Shown here: positions 14,224 to 22,868 of the stretch, in pieces
Layout of the letters: every line of letters starts with the position of its first letter
Numbering within the stretch: position 1 is the first letter of the stretch
Assembly: GCA_022560615.1 (NCBI GenBank)
Contig: JADFSR010000006.1
Coordinates: 1-64,000, forward strand
Origin: Gemmatimonadota bacterium
GTDB lineage: Bacteria; Gemmatimonadota; Gemmatimonadetes; Longimicrobiales; Gaopeijiaceae
Direction of reading: 5' to 3'
Length of the DNA stretch: 64,000 nucleotides
The notes under the pieces: generated by a model
The model's input: only the letters and a program-made list of their open reading frames with translations
Database searches by the model: none
What the model was told of the DNA's origin: nothing
Made by a program: the position numbers and the translations under genes

Positions 14224-16998
14224 CTACTCGTATCGCAATGCGCTCGATGGGCCCACGCGCGCCGCCCGCCCCGCCGGGATCCAGCAGGCCAGCAACGCCA
14301 CGGCCGCGAAGAGCGCCGGAACGGATATGAACGTCTGTAGATCCTGGGGTTCCACTCCGTAGAGCATGCCGCTCATCAGATCCGTGACGAACCAGGCGAC
14401 GCCCGTACCAACGGCGACCCCGGCGAGCGCCATGATCATGCCCTGACGCACGAGCAATGCAATGACCTGTCCCGATTCGGCCCCGAGCGCCATGCGCACG
14501 CCGATCTCCTGTGTGCGTTGGCTCACCGAGTACGCGAGCACGCCGTAGATGCCGATGGTCGCAAGGATGATCGCAAGCGAGCCGAAGGCGCTGAGCAGCA
14601 TCATGGCGAAGCGAGGTTGGGCGACCGCCGAGGACAGCACCTCATCGAATGTCCGGATGTTGGAGACCGGAAGAGTCGGATCGGCCGACCGAATCTCACG
14701 GCGCACGGGACCGATGAGCGCCTTGGGGTCTCCGCGCGTGGCGATCGTGAGCGTCATGCCCCGGATCGTTCCGACGAAGGAGACCTGGGCCTGGGCCTGT
14801 GGCCGATAGAACCGCTCGTTCACCTCTCCGGTGATGCCGTTGTGGGCCACGTCGCCGACGACGCCGACAACGATCGCGGTGTCGCCACCCATCGCGCGGA
14901 CTTCCGCGCCGAGCGGACTTCCATTGGGCCAGTACCGATTCGCCAGCGTCTGGTTGATGACCACGACCGCCTGACCATCCGAGTTGTCACCGATCTCGAG
15001 CGTGCGTCCCTCGATGAGCGGGATACCCATCGTCTCAAGGTACCCAGGTGTGGCGAACTGCCAGTCCGCCTGCGTCCACTCGTTGGGCTGGGGGACGTAG
15101 CCTACCGGTGAGAAACCTCCGTCCCCCATGGTGGTCGCCAACGGCAGAATCCTGACGGCGCCCGCGTTCTCAACGCCTGGTAGCTCGCGGATCCGGCGCA
15201 GGAGCTCGTCGTAAAAGCCGACTACGGCAGGCGCGTCCGGGTAGGCGCCCGCCGGCGCTGAGATGCGTAGCGTGAGCACGTTCTCGGCACGGAAGCCAGG
15301 GTCGACGCTGAGCAACGAGACGAAGGTCTTCATCATGAGGCCGGATCCCGTCAGTAGGATCACCGCCATCGCCATCTGGGCCGCAACGAGTAGCCCCTGC
15401 ATACGGTTTGAGCTCACGCCCCTGCGCCCGCCGCGTCCACCCTCGTGCAGTGCCGCGCCGATGCCACTGCGACTCACGCGTACGGCGGGCACCACGCCGA
15501 AGAGCAGCGCCGTGAACGCCGAGAGGCCGATCGTGAAGAGCACGACGGTCGCGTCGAGGGACACCGCGTCCGAGCGGGGCACGGCGGTCGGGTCGATCGC
15601 GAGTAGCGCGTCTACCCCGAGCACCGCGAATACGAGTCCAAGGGCGCCGCCGGCAGCGGCGAGCACGGCGCTCTCGGTGAGCAGTTGACGGAGAATCCTC
15701 GCCCGTCCCGCGCCGAGCGCGGTGCGCACGGCGACCTCGCGCGTCCGAGCCTCGCTGCGCGACAGCAGCAAGTTGGCGACGTTGGCGCACGCGATGAGCA
15801 GCAGGAAAGCGACTGCGCCCAACAGCACGAGGATCGTATTGCCGGCGGCGCCGACGATGTCCTCTTTCACACCGTAGACGCGCGGCTGGAAGTTCTTTTC
15901 GACGCTGAAGACGCCCTCGGCCCTGAGTTGGTCGACGAGACCGACCAGGTCAGCCCGCGCTGTCTCTACCGTCTGCCCTTCCCTCAGCCTCGCGACTACG
16001 AAGCTGCCGTGGTTACCGCCCTCCTGGAGCGCGAGCGGTGTCTCCACGTCCACGTACATCGGGAAGAAGACCTCTGAGACACTCGCCGAGCCGTAGTCGA
16101 TCGGCAGCATGAATCCTTCCGGTAGGACGCCGACGATAGGGAACATCATCCCGTCCATCTCGACGCTCCGACCGACGATCGTCGGGTCGCCACCGAATCT
16201 GCGTTGCCACAGATCGTGGCCGATGAGGACGTTGGGAATCGAATCCTGGCCGGCGAGCGGGCGATGCACACGGCCCGTGACCGGCTCCACGCCCAGCACC
16301 GAGAACGTGTTCCACGTCACCGTTGCGGACCCAACCCGCTCGGGATTCTCGGCCGATGTGAAGCTCACCGAGCCGGTCTGGTACAGCGCCACGTCTTCGA
16401 GCGTCCGGTTCTGCTGATACCAGTACGTATACTCCTGCGTGGAGACCCAGGTTTTGTCCGGGAAATTGTCCCACGACGACCAAATCGTGACGACCTCGTC
16501 GGCGTCCGCGTACGGCAGCGGGCTGAACAGCACCCCGTTCGCCACGCTGAAGATCGCGGCGGTGGCGCCGATGCCGAGCGCGAGCGTAAGCACCGCCGCA
16601 AACGAAAAGCCCGGGTTTCTGCGCAGCGAACGCGTGGCGAACTTGAGATCCTGCAGTATCGAAGTCATCCCTTCCCCTCCCGTCAATTCGGTCAGCCACC
16701 GCGGCAGCGTATGGCGCATCATTCGACGCAGCGTCGGTCGCATCGCGTCTTGCTCCGTGCGGAGAAGCACGACGAGGATACGACGCTCTGCGGGATCTTC
16801 TACGCATAGCAGGATCTGATCGCCCGCTGGAAGCGCGACTGCGCCGGTTTCGTCGAGCTCGCCTTGCAGACCCGGTGGCAGCCCGTTTGCGGCGAGGTGG
16901 TCGATGCGCTCCGCGACCCTCGTTCGGTCTTCGCGGGGGAGAGCTCGCAGGGCGGCGACCACCGCACTCGTGAGCTCGACGTGCCAGCGCTCCGCCAT
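14224..16998 (-). CDS. FtsX/MacB-type permease fused to an N-terminal RelE/ParE-like domain
   Basis: 924 residues. From about residue 111 it is an ADOP-type ABC permease: LKFATRSLRRNPGFSFAAVL, the first membrane helix ALGIGATAAIFSVANGVLF, a large periplasmic MacB-like domain, then two FtsX units with the signatures REVAVRTALGAGRARILRQL and EIGVRMALGAESGQV. Residues 1-86 look like a RelE/ParE toxin fold (VELTSAVVAALRALPREDR, then LPAGDQILLCVEDPAERR). A strong GGGAGGGG ribosome-binding site precedes the ATG at 16668 (residue 111), so the permease may also be made alone. No cognate ATPase is adjacent. A Phd-like antitoxin remnant lies directly upstream. Confidence 0.85.
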   Translation of the reverse strand: MAERWHVELTSAVVAALRALPREDRTRVAERIDHLAANGLPPGLQGELDETGAVALPAGDQILLCVEDPAERRILVVLLRTEQDAMRPTLRRMMRHTLPRWLTELTGGEGMTSILQDLKFATRSLRRNPGFSFAAVLTLALGIGATAAIFSVANGVLFSPLPYADADEVVTIWSSWDNFPDKTWVSTQEYTYWYQQNRTLEDVALYQTGSVSFTSAENPERVGSATVTWNTFSVLGVEPVTGRVHRPLAGQDSIPNVLIGHDLWQRRFGGDPTIVGRSVEMDGMMFPIVGVLPEGFMLPIDYGSASVSEVFFPMYVDVETPLALQEGGNHGSFVVARLREGQTVETARADLVGLVDQLRAEGVFSVEKNFQPRVYGVKEDIVGAAGNTILVLLGAVAFLLLIACANVANLLLSRSEARTREVAVRTALGAGRARILRQLLTESAVLAAAGGALGLVFAVLGVDALLAIDPTAVPRSDAVSLDATVVLFTIGLSAFTALLFGVVPAVRVSRSGIGAALHEGGRGGRRGVSSNRMQGLLVAAQMAMAVILLTGSGLMMKTFVSLLSVDPGFRAENVLTLRISAPAGAYPDAPAVVGFYDELLRRIRELPGVENAGAVRILPLATTMGDGGFSPVGYVPQPNEWTQADWQFATPGYLETMGIPLIEGRTLEIGDNSDGQAVVVINQTLANRYWPNGSPLGAEVRAMGGDTAIVVGVVGDVAHNGITGEVNERFYRPQAQAQVSFVGTIRGMTLTIATRGDPKALIGPVRREIRSADPTLPVSNIRTFDEVLSSAVAQPRFAMMLLSAFGSLAIILATIGIYGVLAYSVSQRTQEIGVRMALGAESGQVIALLVRQGMIMALAGVAVGTGVAWFVTDLMSGMLYGVEPQDLQTFISVPALFAAVALLACWIPAGRAARVGPSSALRYE

Positions 16999-17030
16999 AT
17001 GGCTAGATCCCTATCCGTTTCATCAGTCTC

Positions 17031-17240
17031 TTAGAGGTCCAGGTCTCTGCGGACCTCGTCCCACGAGCGCGTGCCGGACTCGTTCATGGCGGCGAGCGCG
17101 GCCTCGAGGTCCCTCTTTGACAGCAGCTCGCGTAGCCGATCTAGGAGCGTGACCTCCTCGAGCGGAACGATGGCGACCAGCCCCTTCCCGTGGCGTGTCA
17201 CGACGAACCGTTCCTTGCCGTATGCCGCGCGGTTGAGGAG
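17031..17240 (-). pseudogene. Truncated Phd/YefM-type antitoxin
   Basis: Sixty-nine codons ending at the TAA at 17031-17033 match the middle and end of Phd/YefM antitoxins: LLNRAAYGKERFVVTRHGKG, LVAIVPLEEVTLLDRL and a helical toxin-binding tail. The first ~15 residues, including the start methionine, are missing; the frame instead runs back into the 3' end of the neighbouring lipoprotein gene, next to a duplicated GAGGAGCT. It sits 32 nt upstream of the RelE-like domain fused to the permease, in antitoxin-toxin order, so it is most likely the remains of a toxin-antitoxin operon. Confidence 0.65.
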
Positions 17241-17248
17241 CTGAGGAG

Positions 17249-18160
17249 CTAGAGCCGCTCGAGGTCGCAGCGCATGACCGTCATCGAAGCCGGCCCACCC
17301 ACGGGCCCACCTTCCGACGTAAGCACGACGAGTCCGTCGAGCCCGATACCGACCGCCTCGCCCTGGCCCTCCTGCAGGGTGCGGAGGTTGACGAGTGCTC
17401 CGTCGATCGCGGCGAGCGTGTCGCCGTCCATGCGGTAGAACTGGAGTGACTCATAGGTCCGCAGCGCGAGCACCGCTCCCCGCGGGTCGACCGCACCGCC
17501 GGTCACCTGGCGCGGGAGGATCTGGGCACGGCTGGTCAGCCGCTGGACCTCCTCGAGCGTGACTGTATCGGGGCGCAGCGGTGGTGGATAGCGGTACACA
17601 GTGACTGGGTGATTGCGGCCCTTCGTGACCACATACACGCGCTCGCCCGGCAAGACCAACAACGCTTCGATATCTCGGGGGCCGTCGGGCAGGCGGAGGG
17701 GGAATGACTCGGTCCGTAGCCGACCGTCAGCGTCGACTTCGGCCCCCGAACCTGTCGGGTCCGGTTCCGGGATGCGGCGGAGCAGAATTCCCCCGGCGGG
17801 CCGCTGCTCGTCGTTGTCGCCCAGGTCGGCCAGATAAAGGCACGAGCCATCTTCCGGGCATGTGGAAACCGCGAGGTCCTCCCAATCGCGTAGGTCATCG
17901 GCGAGCGGGAAGCGAGCCGTGATCGATCCCTCGCGGTCCACCGCGTACAGCACCGAGCCGTCATCGTTGTGCGTCCAGAAAGTACCGGGGTGACGGAGGC
18001 TGACGGCGACACCGCTCGACTCGCGGAGCTCGTCCGGAAACACGATGCCGGACGACACGGGGCGACACCCCGGACCTGCCGTCGCAACGGGCCCACATCC
18101 CATCGTCCACAGCGCACCGGCGAGCAGGATCGCGTGGTGCTTTGTCGGCGGCCTGCTCAG
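17249..18160 (-). CDS. Putative lipoprotein, beta-propeller/esterase-like
   Basis: Secreted protein of about 303 residues with repeated beta-propeller-like strands (GTFWTHNDDGSVLYAVDREG, LADLGDNDEQR, DIEALLVLPGERVYVVTKG). An SdiA-regulated/YjiK-like or phytase-like fold is my best guess, without recognisable catalytic residues. An internal ATG lies at 18103, but only the longer frame starting at CTG 18160 gives a proper lipoprotein signal (AILLAGALWTMGC). That CTG overlaps the upstream stop as CTGA, matching the coupling used elsewhere here. Confidence 0.6.
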   Translation of the reverse strand: MSRPPTKHHAILLAGALWTMGCGPVATAGPGCRPVSSGIVFPDELRESSGVAVSLRHPGTFWTHNDDGSVLYAVDREGSITARFPLADDLRDWEDLAVSTCPEDGSCLYLADLGDNDEQRPAGGILLRRIPEPDPTGSGAEVDADGRLRTESFPLRLPDGPRDIEALLVLPGERVYVVTKGRNHPVTVYRYPPPLRPDTVTLEEVQRLTSRAQILPRQVTGGAVDPRGAVLALRTYESLQFYRMDGDTLAAIDGALVNLRTLQEGQGEAVGIGLDGLVVLTSEGGPVGGPASMTVMRCDLERL

Positions 18161-18903
18161 CTAGCGCCTCCCTGAGTGGCCTCGGTGTGCACGGCGGTCA
18201 GGATCTCGCGGAAGGCTTCGGTAGGCAGCGCTCCCTGGAGTGGCGGATAGCCGAAGATGAAGAATGTGGGCGTTCCACGAACGCCGGCCTGCTTAGCGAA
18301 GCTCGTCGCCGCCGCGATGCGATCCATTTGGCGGTCGTCGGCCAGGCAAGCGTCGAGCTCACCGAGATCGGCGCCGGCGTCGCCGGCCATGGCCCGCACC
18401 ACGGCCTCGGGTTCACCGCTGCGTTTCCAGGCCGCCTGATCCGTCCAGAGGCGCTTATTGAGCTGGTCGAACACTTCGGGGCTTTGAAGGAGTGCGCACT
18501 CGGCGGCCTCGGTTGCCGCCAGAGAGTTCTCGAACATGCCTGTGATAAAGGGCATGAATTTCCACTCTACCATGCCTGACTCGATGAACTCCGAGAGCAG
18601 CGTGGGGAAAGTCTCGATATGGAACTGGCGGCAGTAGCCGCAGCCGTAGTCGGACAGCTCCAGCACGCGGACGGGCGACTCCGGGTCTCCACGGTTGTAG
18701 CCGAGTGTCGCGACGTCGATGGTCTGGCTCGAGCCCGAAGGAAGGTCGGCGTTTCCCATCGGACTCGAGGAGCCCCTCGGCGCACCGCTGAGAAGACCCG
18801 CCGCCGTCGCGCTCGTGTCGGGGGCGTCCGAGCCCTCGGAAGCGCACGCGCCGACCGTGAGCGCGGCCGCGACGGCAACCGTCCGAACGAACAACAGCCT
18901 CAT
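18157..18903 (-). CDS. DsbA-like thiol-disulfide oxidoreductase, lipoprotein
   Basis: 248-residue thioredoxin-fold protein. The N-terminus is a lipoprotein signal ending LTVGAC, followed by a Ser/Gly linker. The active site is CGYC in LSDYGCGYCRQFH, and the cis-proline loop is VRGTPTFFIFG. It resembles the DsbA/DSBA oxidoreductase group (Thioredoxin_4), exchanging disulfides on the periplasmic side. The ATG at 18903 overlaps the ccdA stop by 4 nt, so CcdA probably supplies it with electrons from the cytoplasm. Confidence 0.9.
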   Translation of the reverse strand: MRLLFVRTVAVAAALTVGACASEGSDAPDTSATAAGLLSGAPRGSSSPMGNADLPSGSSQTIDVATLGYNRGDPESPVRVLELSDYGCGYCRQFHIETFPTLLSEFIESGMVEWKFMPFITGMFENSLAATEAAECALLQSPEVFDQLNKRLWTDQAAWKRSGEPEAVVRAMAGDAGADLGELDACLADDRQMDRIAAATSFAKQAGVRGTPTFFIFGYPPLQGALPTEAFREILTAVHTEATQGGAS

Positions 18904-19643
18904 GGCATCTCCAGATTGATGAGCTGGCCCAACCCGGCCAGAAACGCCGTCATGGTCGCGAACCGACCTGTAACCATCAGAAGACCGATCGCGACGAGCA
19001 GAGTTCCGGCCACGCGCCCGAGCGGCACCATCCACCGTTTCAGACGCTCCGTCCCTGCCAGGAACCAGTTGAACGCCACCGACGCGACCACGAAAGGGAT
19101 CCCGAGCCCCAGAGCATAGGTCGCGAGCAGCACCGACCCGTGTGCCATCGTGGCTTCGAGACTCGCGTAGAGCAGAATCGAAGCGAGAATCGGCCCGATG
19201 CAGGGCGTCCACCCGGCGCCGAACGCGACTCCCACCACGAGTGAGCCCAAGGGCCCGGCCGGTCGCGACGAGAGATGTACACGCCGTTCGCGGGCGAGTG
19301 CCGGAATACGCAGTGCTCCCACCATATAGAGCCCGAAGACGATCATCACGATCCCTCCGGCGCGGTTGAGCCACGGAAGCGTGCGGGTCACCGCCTGACC
19401 GAACGACGTGGCCACCCACCCCATGGTCATGAAGACCGCCGAGAAGCCCAGGACGAAGAGCACCGAATTGATCAGCGCCGCCCTGCGCGCCTGCGCGGCC
19501 GAGCTCTCGCGAAGGTCCTCGAGGGTCAGCCCGGAGATGAACGCCAGGTAGCTCGGCACTACCGGCAAGATGCACGGAGACAAGAACGAAGCGAGGCCCG
19601 CGACGAATGCGAGCGGCAGCGATATCTGGACCTCGAGGGACAT
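18900..19643 (-). CDS. ccdA: Cytochrome c biogenesis / thiol-reductant transporter CcdA
   Basis: Polytopic membrane protein of 247 residues with about six helices. The two redox cysteines are seen in SFLSPCILPVVPSYLAF (helix 1) and GAGWTPCIGPILAS (helix 4), each in the typical Pro-flanked setting. CcdA moves electrons from cytoplasmic thioredoxin to periplasmic partners, here most likely the co-transcribed DsbA-like lipoprotein. The start is ATG 19643. Confidence 0.93.
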   Translation of the reverse strand: MSLEVQISLPLAFVAGLASFLSPCILPVVPSYLAFISGLTLEDLRESSAAQARRAALINSVLFVLGFSAVFMTMGWVATSFGQAVTRTLPWLNRAGGIVMIVFGLYMVGALRIPALARERRVHLSSRPAGPLGSLVVGVAFGAGWTPCIGPILASILLYASLEATMAHGSVLLATYALGLGIPFVVASVAFNWFLAGTERLKRWMVPLGRVAGTLLVAIGLLMVTGRFATMTAFLAGLGQLINLEMP

Positions 19644-19667
19644 GTCGGTGAGCGGACGGACCGGCCG

Positions 19668-20522
19668 TCAGAGGCTGAAGTCCGTGAGCAACCGCTTCTC
19701 CGTTTCGCCCACCGTGGCCTGGATCTCCAAGTACTCCTCCAGCCCGCTACCATTGAGCTTGTTGCGGAGAAGTTGGTCCAACTGGAAGAGGCCCGCCGAG
19801 TTCGAGAGCTCCACCGTCACGCGGATCGGCTTGTCGCCTCCGCGTTCGATCTTCACGCTCTCCACAGCGGCGGCCGACACCGAGTGGATCGAAAGAGAGC
19901 CGGACGCGAAGGGAATCCGCGAGCGCCCCTTTGCCATGTCGAGCGCGTCCGCGGTGCGAACTATGCCCGCTTCGAGCGTCAGCGGCGTGCCGCCCGACCG
20001 GTGAGAGATGATCGCGTGGAGGATCTCCGCTCGGACGATCGTCGCGTGGCGCACGTCGTAGATCTCCGGCAAGAGCCGCGCGAGCTTGTCCTGCGCGACG
20101 AAGAGGCTGAACGCTTCGTGGTCCGCGCGGTGGATCGACATGCCGACGTCGTGCAATAGCGCAGCGAGCGCAACGACGACTTCAGCGTCGGTCGCTTTCA
20201 TCTCGTAGTTGCGGACGATTCCCGGCTCGACACCCGCGTCCACGAGCAGGCGCAACATCCGCACCGCAATGTTCATGACGATCTTCACGTGCACCGGACC
20301 GTGGTCCGTCATGCCCAGCCTCTCGACCGCGTTCACGTTGGCCGCAATCCAGAGTCCATAGAGGTCGTCGTCCGCGTTCACGAGCTCCATCACCTTGCGG
20401 AGCTTGGCGTTTCGGCGGTTGGGCACCGCCATGACGATGCGCTGCTCGAAACGGCCGTCCACACTCCGGACCAGGTCGCCTGGGTCCGGAATGGCCTCGG
20501 TATCGAAGTATTCCTTGCTCAC
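19668..20522 (-). CDS. HD-domain phosphohydrolase
   Basis: 284 residues with an HD metal-binding core: the first histidine in TDHGPVHVKIV, LLHDVGM (HD pair) near residue 125, H in HAIISHRSGG and D in IVRTADALDMAKG. The C-terminal third (after about residue 210) contains mixed alpha/beta sequence of unknown role. HD proteins of this type hydrolyse nucleotides or phosphate esters; the substrate is unknown. Its start overlaps the truncated RDD-like gene by 4 nt. Confidence 0.85.
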   Translation of the reverse strand: MSKEYFDTEAIPDPGDLVRSVDGRFEQRIVMAVPNRRNAKLRKVMELVNADDDLYGLWIAANVNAVERLGMTDHGPVHVKIVMNIAVRMLRLLVDAGVEPGIVRNYEMKATDAEVVVALAALLHDVGMSIHRADHEAFSLFVAQDKLARLLPEIYDVRHATIVRAEILHAIISHRSGGTPLTLEAGIVRTADALDMAKGRSRIPFASGSLSIHSVSAAAVESVKIERGGDKPIRVTVELSNSAGLFQLDQLLRNKLNGSGLEEYLEIQATVGETEKRLLTDFSL

Positions 20523-20872
20523 AAAGCGGACTCCCAGTCGGCGACCTTCTGCGCTCCGTCCACGATGACCACTGTGCCGACGATGCGGTCGTGGATCCCG
20601 AAGACGACGCCCAACACCATCGCGAAACTGCTCGTCACGAGCGTAAGGAACCCGACCAATACGAGATCGATCAGCAACGCGAATAGCCGCCTGCTCGGAA
20701 GCGCCAGCGGCGTACCGAGCAGCTCCTCCGCAACCTCGAACGCGTCCGGAGTGATGATGTTGCAGGGGTCGCGCGGCGCGTTGAGCCCGTGGTCATCTAG
20801 CAGCCCGTGGTCATCTAGGCTCGCGACTACCTCTCCTCGTCCACAGGACCAGCGCGAGCCCCACCGCGGCAC
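20519..20872 (-). CDS. Short RDD-like membrane protein, probably truncated
   Basis: The frame encodes NIITPDAFEVAEELLGTPLA followed by SRRLFALLIDLVLVGFLTLV, the beginning of an RDD membrane domain with its conserved Arg and Asp. Gemmatimonad homologues, as I recall them, continue for hundreds of residues, whereas this one ends after one long hydrophobic segment. The start is uncertain: an in-frame ATG at 20872 lies well inside the upstream gene, and no good alternative is visible nearer. The stop overlaps the HD gene start (ATGA). Confidence 0.5.
   Translation of the reverse strand: MPRWGSRWSCGRGEVVASLDDHGLLDDHGLNAPRDPCNIITPDAFEVAEELLGTPLALPSRRLFALLIDLVLVGFLTLVTSSFAMVLGVVFGIHDRIVGTVVIVDGAQKVADWESAL
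20784..20818. repeat. 18-bp tandem duplication
   Basis: AGCCCGTGGTCATCTAG occurs at 20784-20800 and 20802-20818. In the RDD-like frame this duplicates six residues (LDDHGL), so the frame is kept. It also covers the stop codon of the upstream zinc-ribbon gene. Confidence 0.85.
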
Positions 20873-21254
20873 CGAGTAGGGCGCCGCCCGCGATGGTGCG
20901 TGCGCGGCTGCGGTCGACCGGTGTCGGCACCACGACCTCGTCCTCCTCCGTGTAGAACGGAAGCGTCACAGCTCCGTCTTCGCCAAGAGCGACGGTCTCA
21001 TCTTCGTCTCCTTTCCATGCACACTGCGCGCACGAGAGCACGCCCCGTTCGCGTGCCGTACGGTTGGCGAAGACGACCTCTTCACCACAGACGGGGCAGC
21101 CGAGCCCTCCCGGTAGCGGCTGAATCATCCCGTACAGCGCACCCTTCGAGAGGTCGAGCTGCTCGGCGATCTGATTTACGCTGCGCTCGGAGCCCCAATA
21201 CAGCTCGTTCGCAGCCGCGGCCGCTTCCTGCCTGCGTTCAGAAGTGTCCGTCAT
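20811..21254 (-). CDS. HTH and zinc-ribbon protein with a C-terminal membrane helix
   Basis: 147 residues in three parts. Residues 12-45 form a likely helix-turn-helix (SVNQIAEQLDLSKGALYGMI). Residues 50-80 form a zinc ribbon with CPVCGEEV and CAQCAW. After an acidic stretch comes one membrane helix (GGALLGAAVGLALVLW) and a basic tail. It may be a membrane-tethered DNA-binding protein; that is inference. The start is ATG 21254. I do not know a named family. Confidence 0.75.
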   Translation of the reverse strand: MTDTSERRQEAAAAANELYWGSERSVNQIAEQLDLSKGALYGMIQPLPGGLGCPVCGEEVVFANRTARERGVLSCAQCAWKGDEDETVALGEDGAVTLPFYTEEDEVVVPTPVDRSRARTIAGGALLGAAVGLALVLWTRRGSREPR

Positions 21255-21381
21255 GTGGTGTCCGGTGTTGTCTTGACCGTTTCGGGCAGTGCGATGAAGA
21301 TAGCTTCGCCCTGCCGGTACTGCACGGCGAAATCCGCTGACCGACCGGCCTGCGCCGCATTCATGGAGCGGTCCCTCGCGC

Positions 21382-22023
21382 ATGTACATCCCAGTTTCAC
21401 ACGGTCGACTCGAAGCGCTGGTGAAAGCGCCGGCGGGTCCCGCCCGCGGTGCGGCGGTCGTATGTCACCCGCATCCGATTCACGGCGGCACGATGCATAC
21501 CAAGGCCGTGTACCGGGCCGCCCAGGCGTTCAACGACGCGGGGCTCGTGGCGCTGCGGTTCAACTTCCGTGGCGTGGGCGCGAGCACGGGGAGCTACGAT
21601 GAAGGGATCGGAGAGCGAAACGACCTCGAGGCGGCGCTCGACTGGCTCGAGGCGGAGTACCCCGAGCTGCCGCTATTCGCGGGCGGCTTTTCCTTCGGAT
21701 CAGTGGTCGGACTCTCCGTCGGAGCGGACGACGAGCGCGTGGTCGCGCTTTTTGGCCTCGGCCTGCCGGTCGACATGGATCTCTACGACTACTCCTTCCT
21801 AGCAGAGACCGATAAGCCGATCCTCGTCGTGCAGGGCGAGAACGACGAGTTCGGTCCCGGGGATAGGGTCTCGAAGCTGCTCGCTGCGTTGGGCACGCAC
21901 ATCACGCTGGTGCGCATACCGGGAGCGGACCATTACTTCACGGATCGTCTGGACGAGCTCCGTGCCACCGTTCGCGGTTACTACGAATCGGGCCCGGGCT
22001 CCCAATTTCTTGCGATCGTCTAG
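21382..22023 (+). CDS. Alpha/beta hydrolase
   Basis: 213-residue hydrolase. The oxyanion strand is VVCHPHPIHGGTMHTK, the nucleophile elbow GGFSFGS, and the acid and base residues lie in GENDEFGP and GADHYFTDRL. The short CocE/NonD-like form lacks a lid domain. It has no signal peptide and so should be cytoplasmic. First of a run of plus-strand genes that includes cobalamin adenosyltransferase and a second hydrolase. Confidence 0.88.
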   Translation: MYIPVSHGRLEALVKAPAGPARGAAVVCHPHPIHGGTMHTKAVYRAAQAFNDAGLVALRFNFRGVGASTGSYDEGIGERNDLEAALDWLEAEYPELPLFAGGFSFGSVVGLSVGADDERVVALFGLGLPVDMDLYDYSFLAETDKPILVVQGENDEFGPGDRVSKLLAALGTHITLVRIPGADHYFTDRLDELRATVRGYYESGPGSQFLAIV

Positions 22024-22050
22024 TGACAGGACACTAGCGAGGGGGAAGCA

Positions 22051-22293
22051 ATGCGCAGTCGCGACCGAGTGCTCCAGAGCCTCGAGAAGGTCTATCGGAG
22101 TGCCTTCAGTGCCGCCGAGGAAGCCGGTGACGCCGAGACGATGGCCCGCCTCGATATCGGGTATCAGCGGGATCAGCTCGAGTTGGAGTTGCTGCTCGAC
22201 ATCCGTGATCTGCTGATGTCGGAAGAGAAGGACATGACTACCTCCCTGCTGGAGAAGGCCCAACAGATCCGCAAGCTCACGAAGCTTCGGTGA
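22051..22293 (+). CDS. Small helical protein of unknown function
   Basis: 80 residues, predicted almost entirely helical and highly charged (LEKVYRSAFSAAEEAGDAET, DQLELELLLDIRDLL). A GGGGGAAG ribosome-binding site precedes ATG 22051. The stop overlaps the cobalamin adenosyltransferase GTG start by 4 nt, so it is co-translated with it. No recognised domain. Confidence 0.75.
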   Translation: MRSRDRVLQSLEKVYRSAFSAAEEAGDAETMARLDIGYQRDQLELELLLDIRDLLMSEEKDMTTSLLEKAQQIRKLTKLR

Positions 22294-22868
22294 AGATCTA
22301 CACGAAGACCGGCGACGGGGGTGAGACGTCTCTCTTCGGAGCGGGTCGCGTCTCCAAAGCGGATGCGCGCATCGAGGCGTGCGGCTCGGTCGACGAACTG
22401 AATGCGACGCTCGGGTGGGCTGTGGCTCATGTGACAGACGCCGGAATCGGGCAACGACTCGGGGCGATACAACACGATCTCTTTGCACTCGGGGCCGAAC
22501 TGGCGTCGCCGCCGCCGACTGACGGGCGCCGGCGCCCGGACACGCCGAGCCTCCCGGTCGCTCGTATATCGGAGATGGAATCGTGGATGGACGAGGCGGA
22601 CGGCGAGCTGCCCGAGCTTCGGGCGTTCGTGCTTCCTGGTGGCACGCGGGGCGCGGCCGCCTTGCATCTGAGTCGCACGGTGTGCCGCCGCGCCGAGCGC
22701 TCGGTGGTACGGCTCGCCGAAGCCGAGCCGCTGAACGAAGAGTTGGTCAGGTACCTGAATCGCCTCTCCGATCTGCTCTTTACGTTCGCACGTCTCGAGA
22801 ATCATCGATCGAACACGCCGGACGTCGAATGGAAGGTCGAATGGAAGAAGGAGCACGACGAGGCATGA
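22290..22868 (+). CDS. Cob(I)yrinic acid a,c-diamide adenosyltransferase, PduO type
   Basis: 192 residues. The N-terminal ATP-binding motif TKTGDGGETSLFGAGRVSK, VDELNATLG, then RRAERSVVRLA and YLNRLSDLLFTFARLEN are the PduO/MMAB signatures. It transfers the 5'-deoxyadenosyl group of ATP to cob(I)alamin, making coenzyme B12. It starts at GTG 22290 within the previous stop and ends in an ATGA overlap with the next gene. No B12-dependent mutase is visible in the window. Confidence 0.93.
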   Translation: MKIYTKTGDGGETSLFGAGRVSKADARIEACGSVDELNATLGWAVAHVTDAGIGQRLGAIQHDLFALGAELASPPPTDGRRRPDTPSLPVARISEMESWMDEADGELPELRAFVLPGGTRGAAALHLSRTVCRRAERSVVRLAEAEPLNEELVRYLNRLSDLLFTFARLENHRSNTPDVEWKVEWKKEHDEA

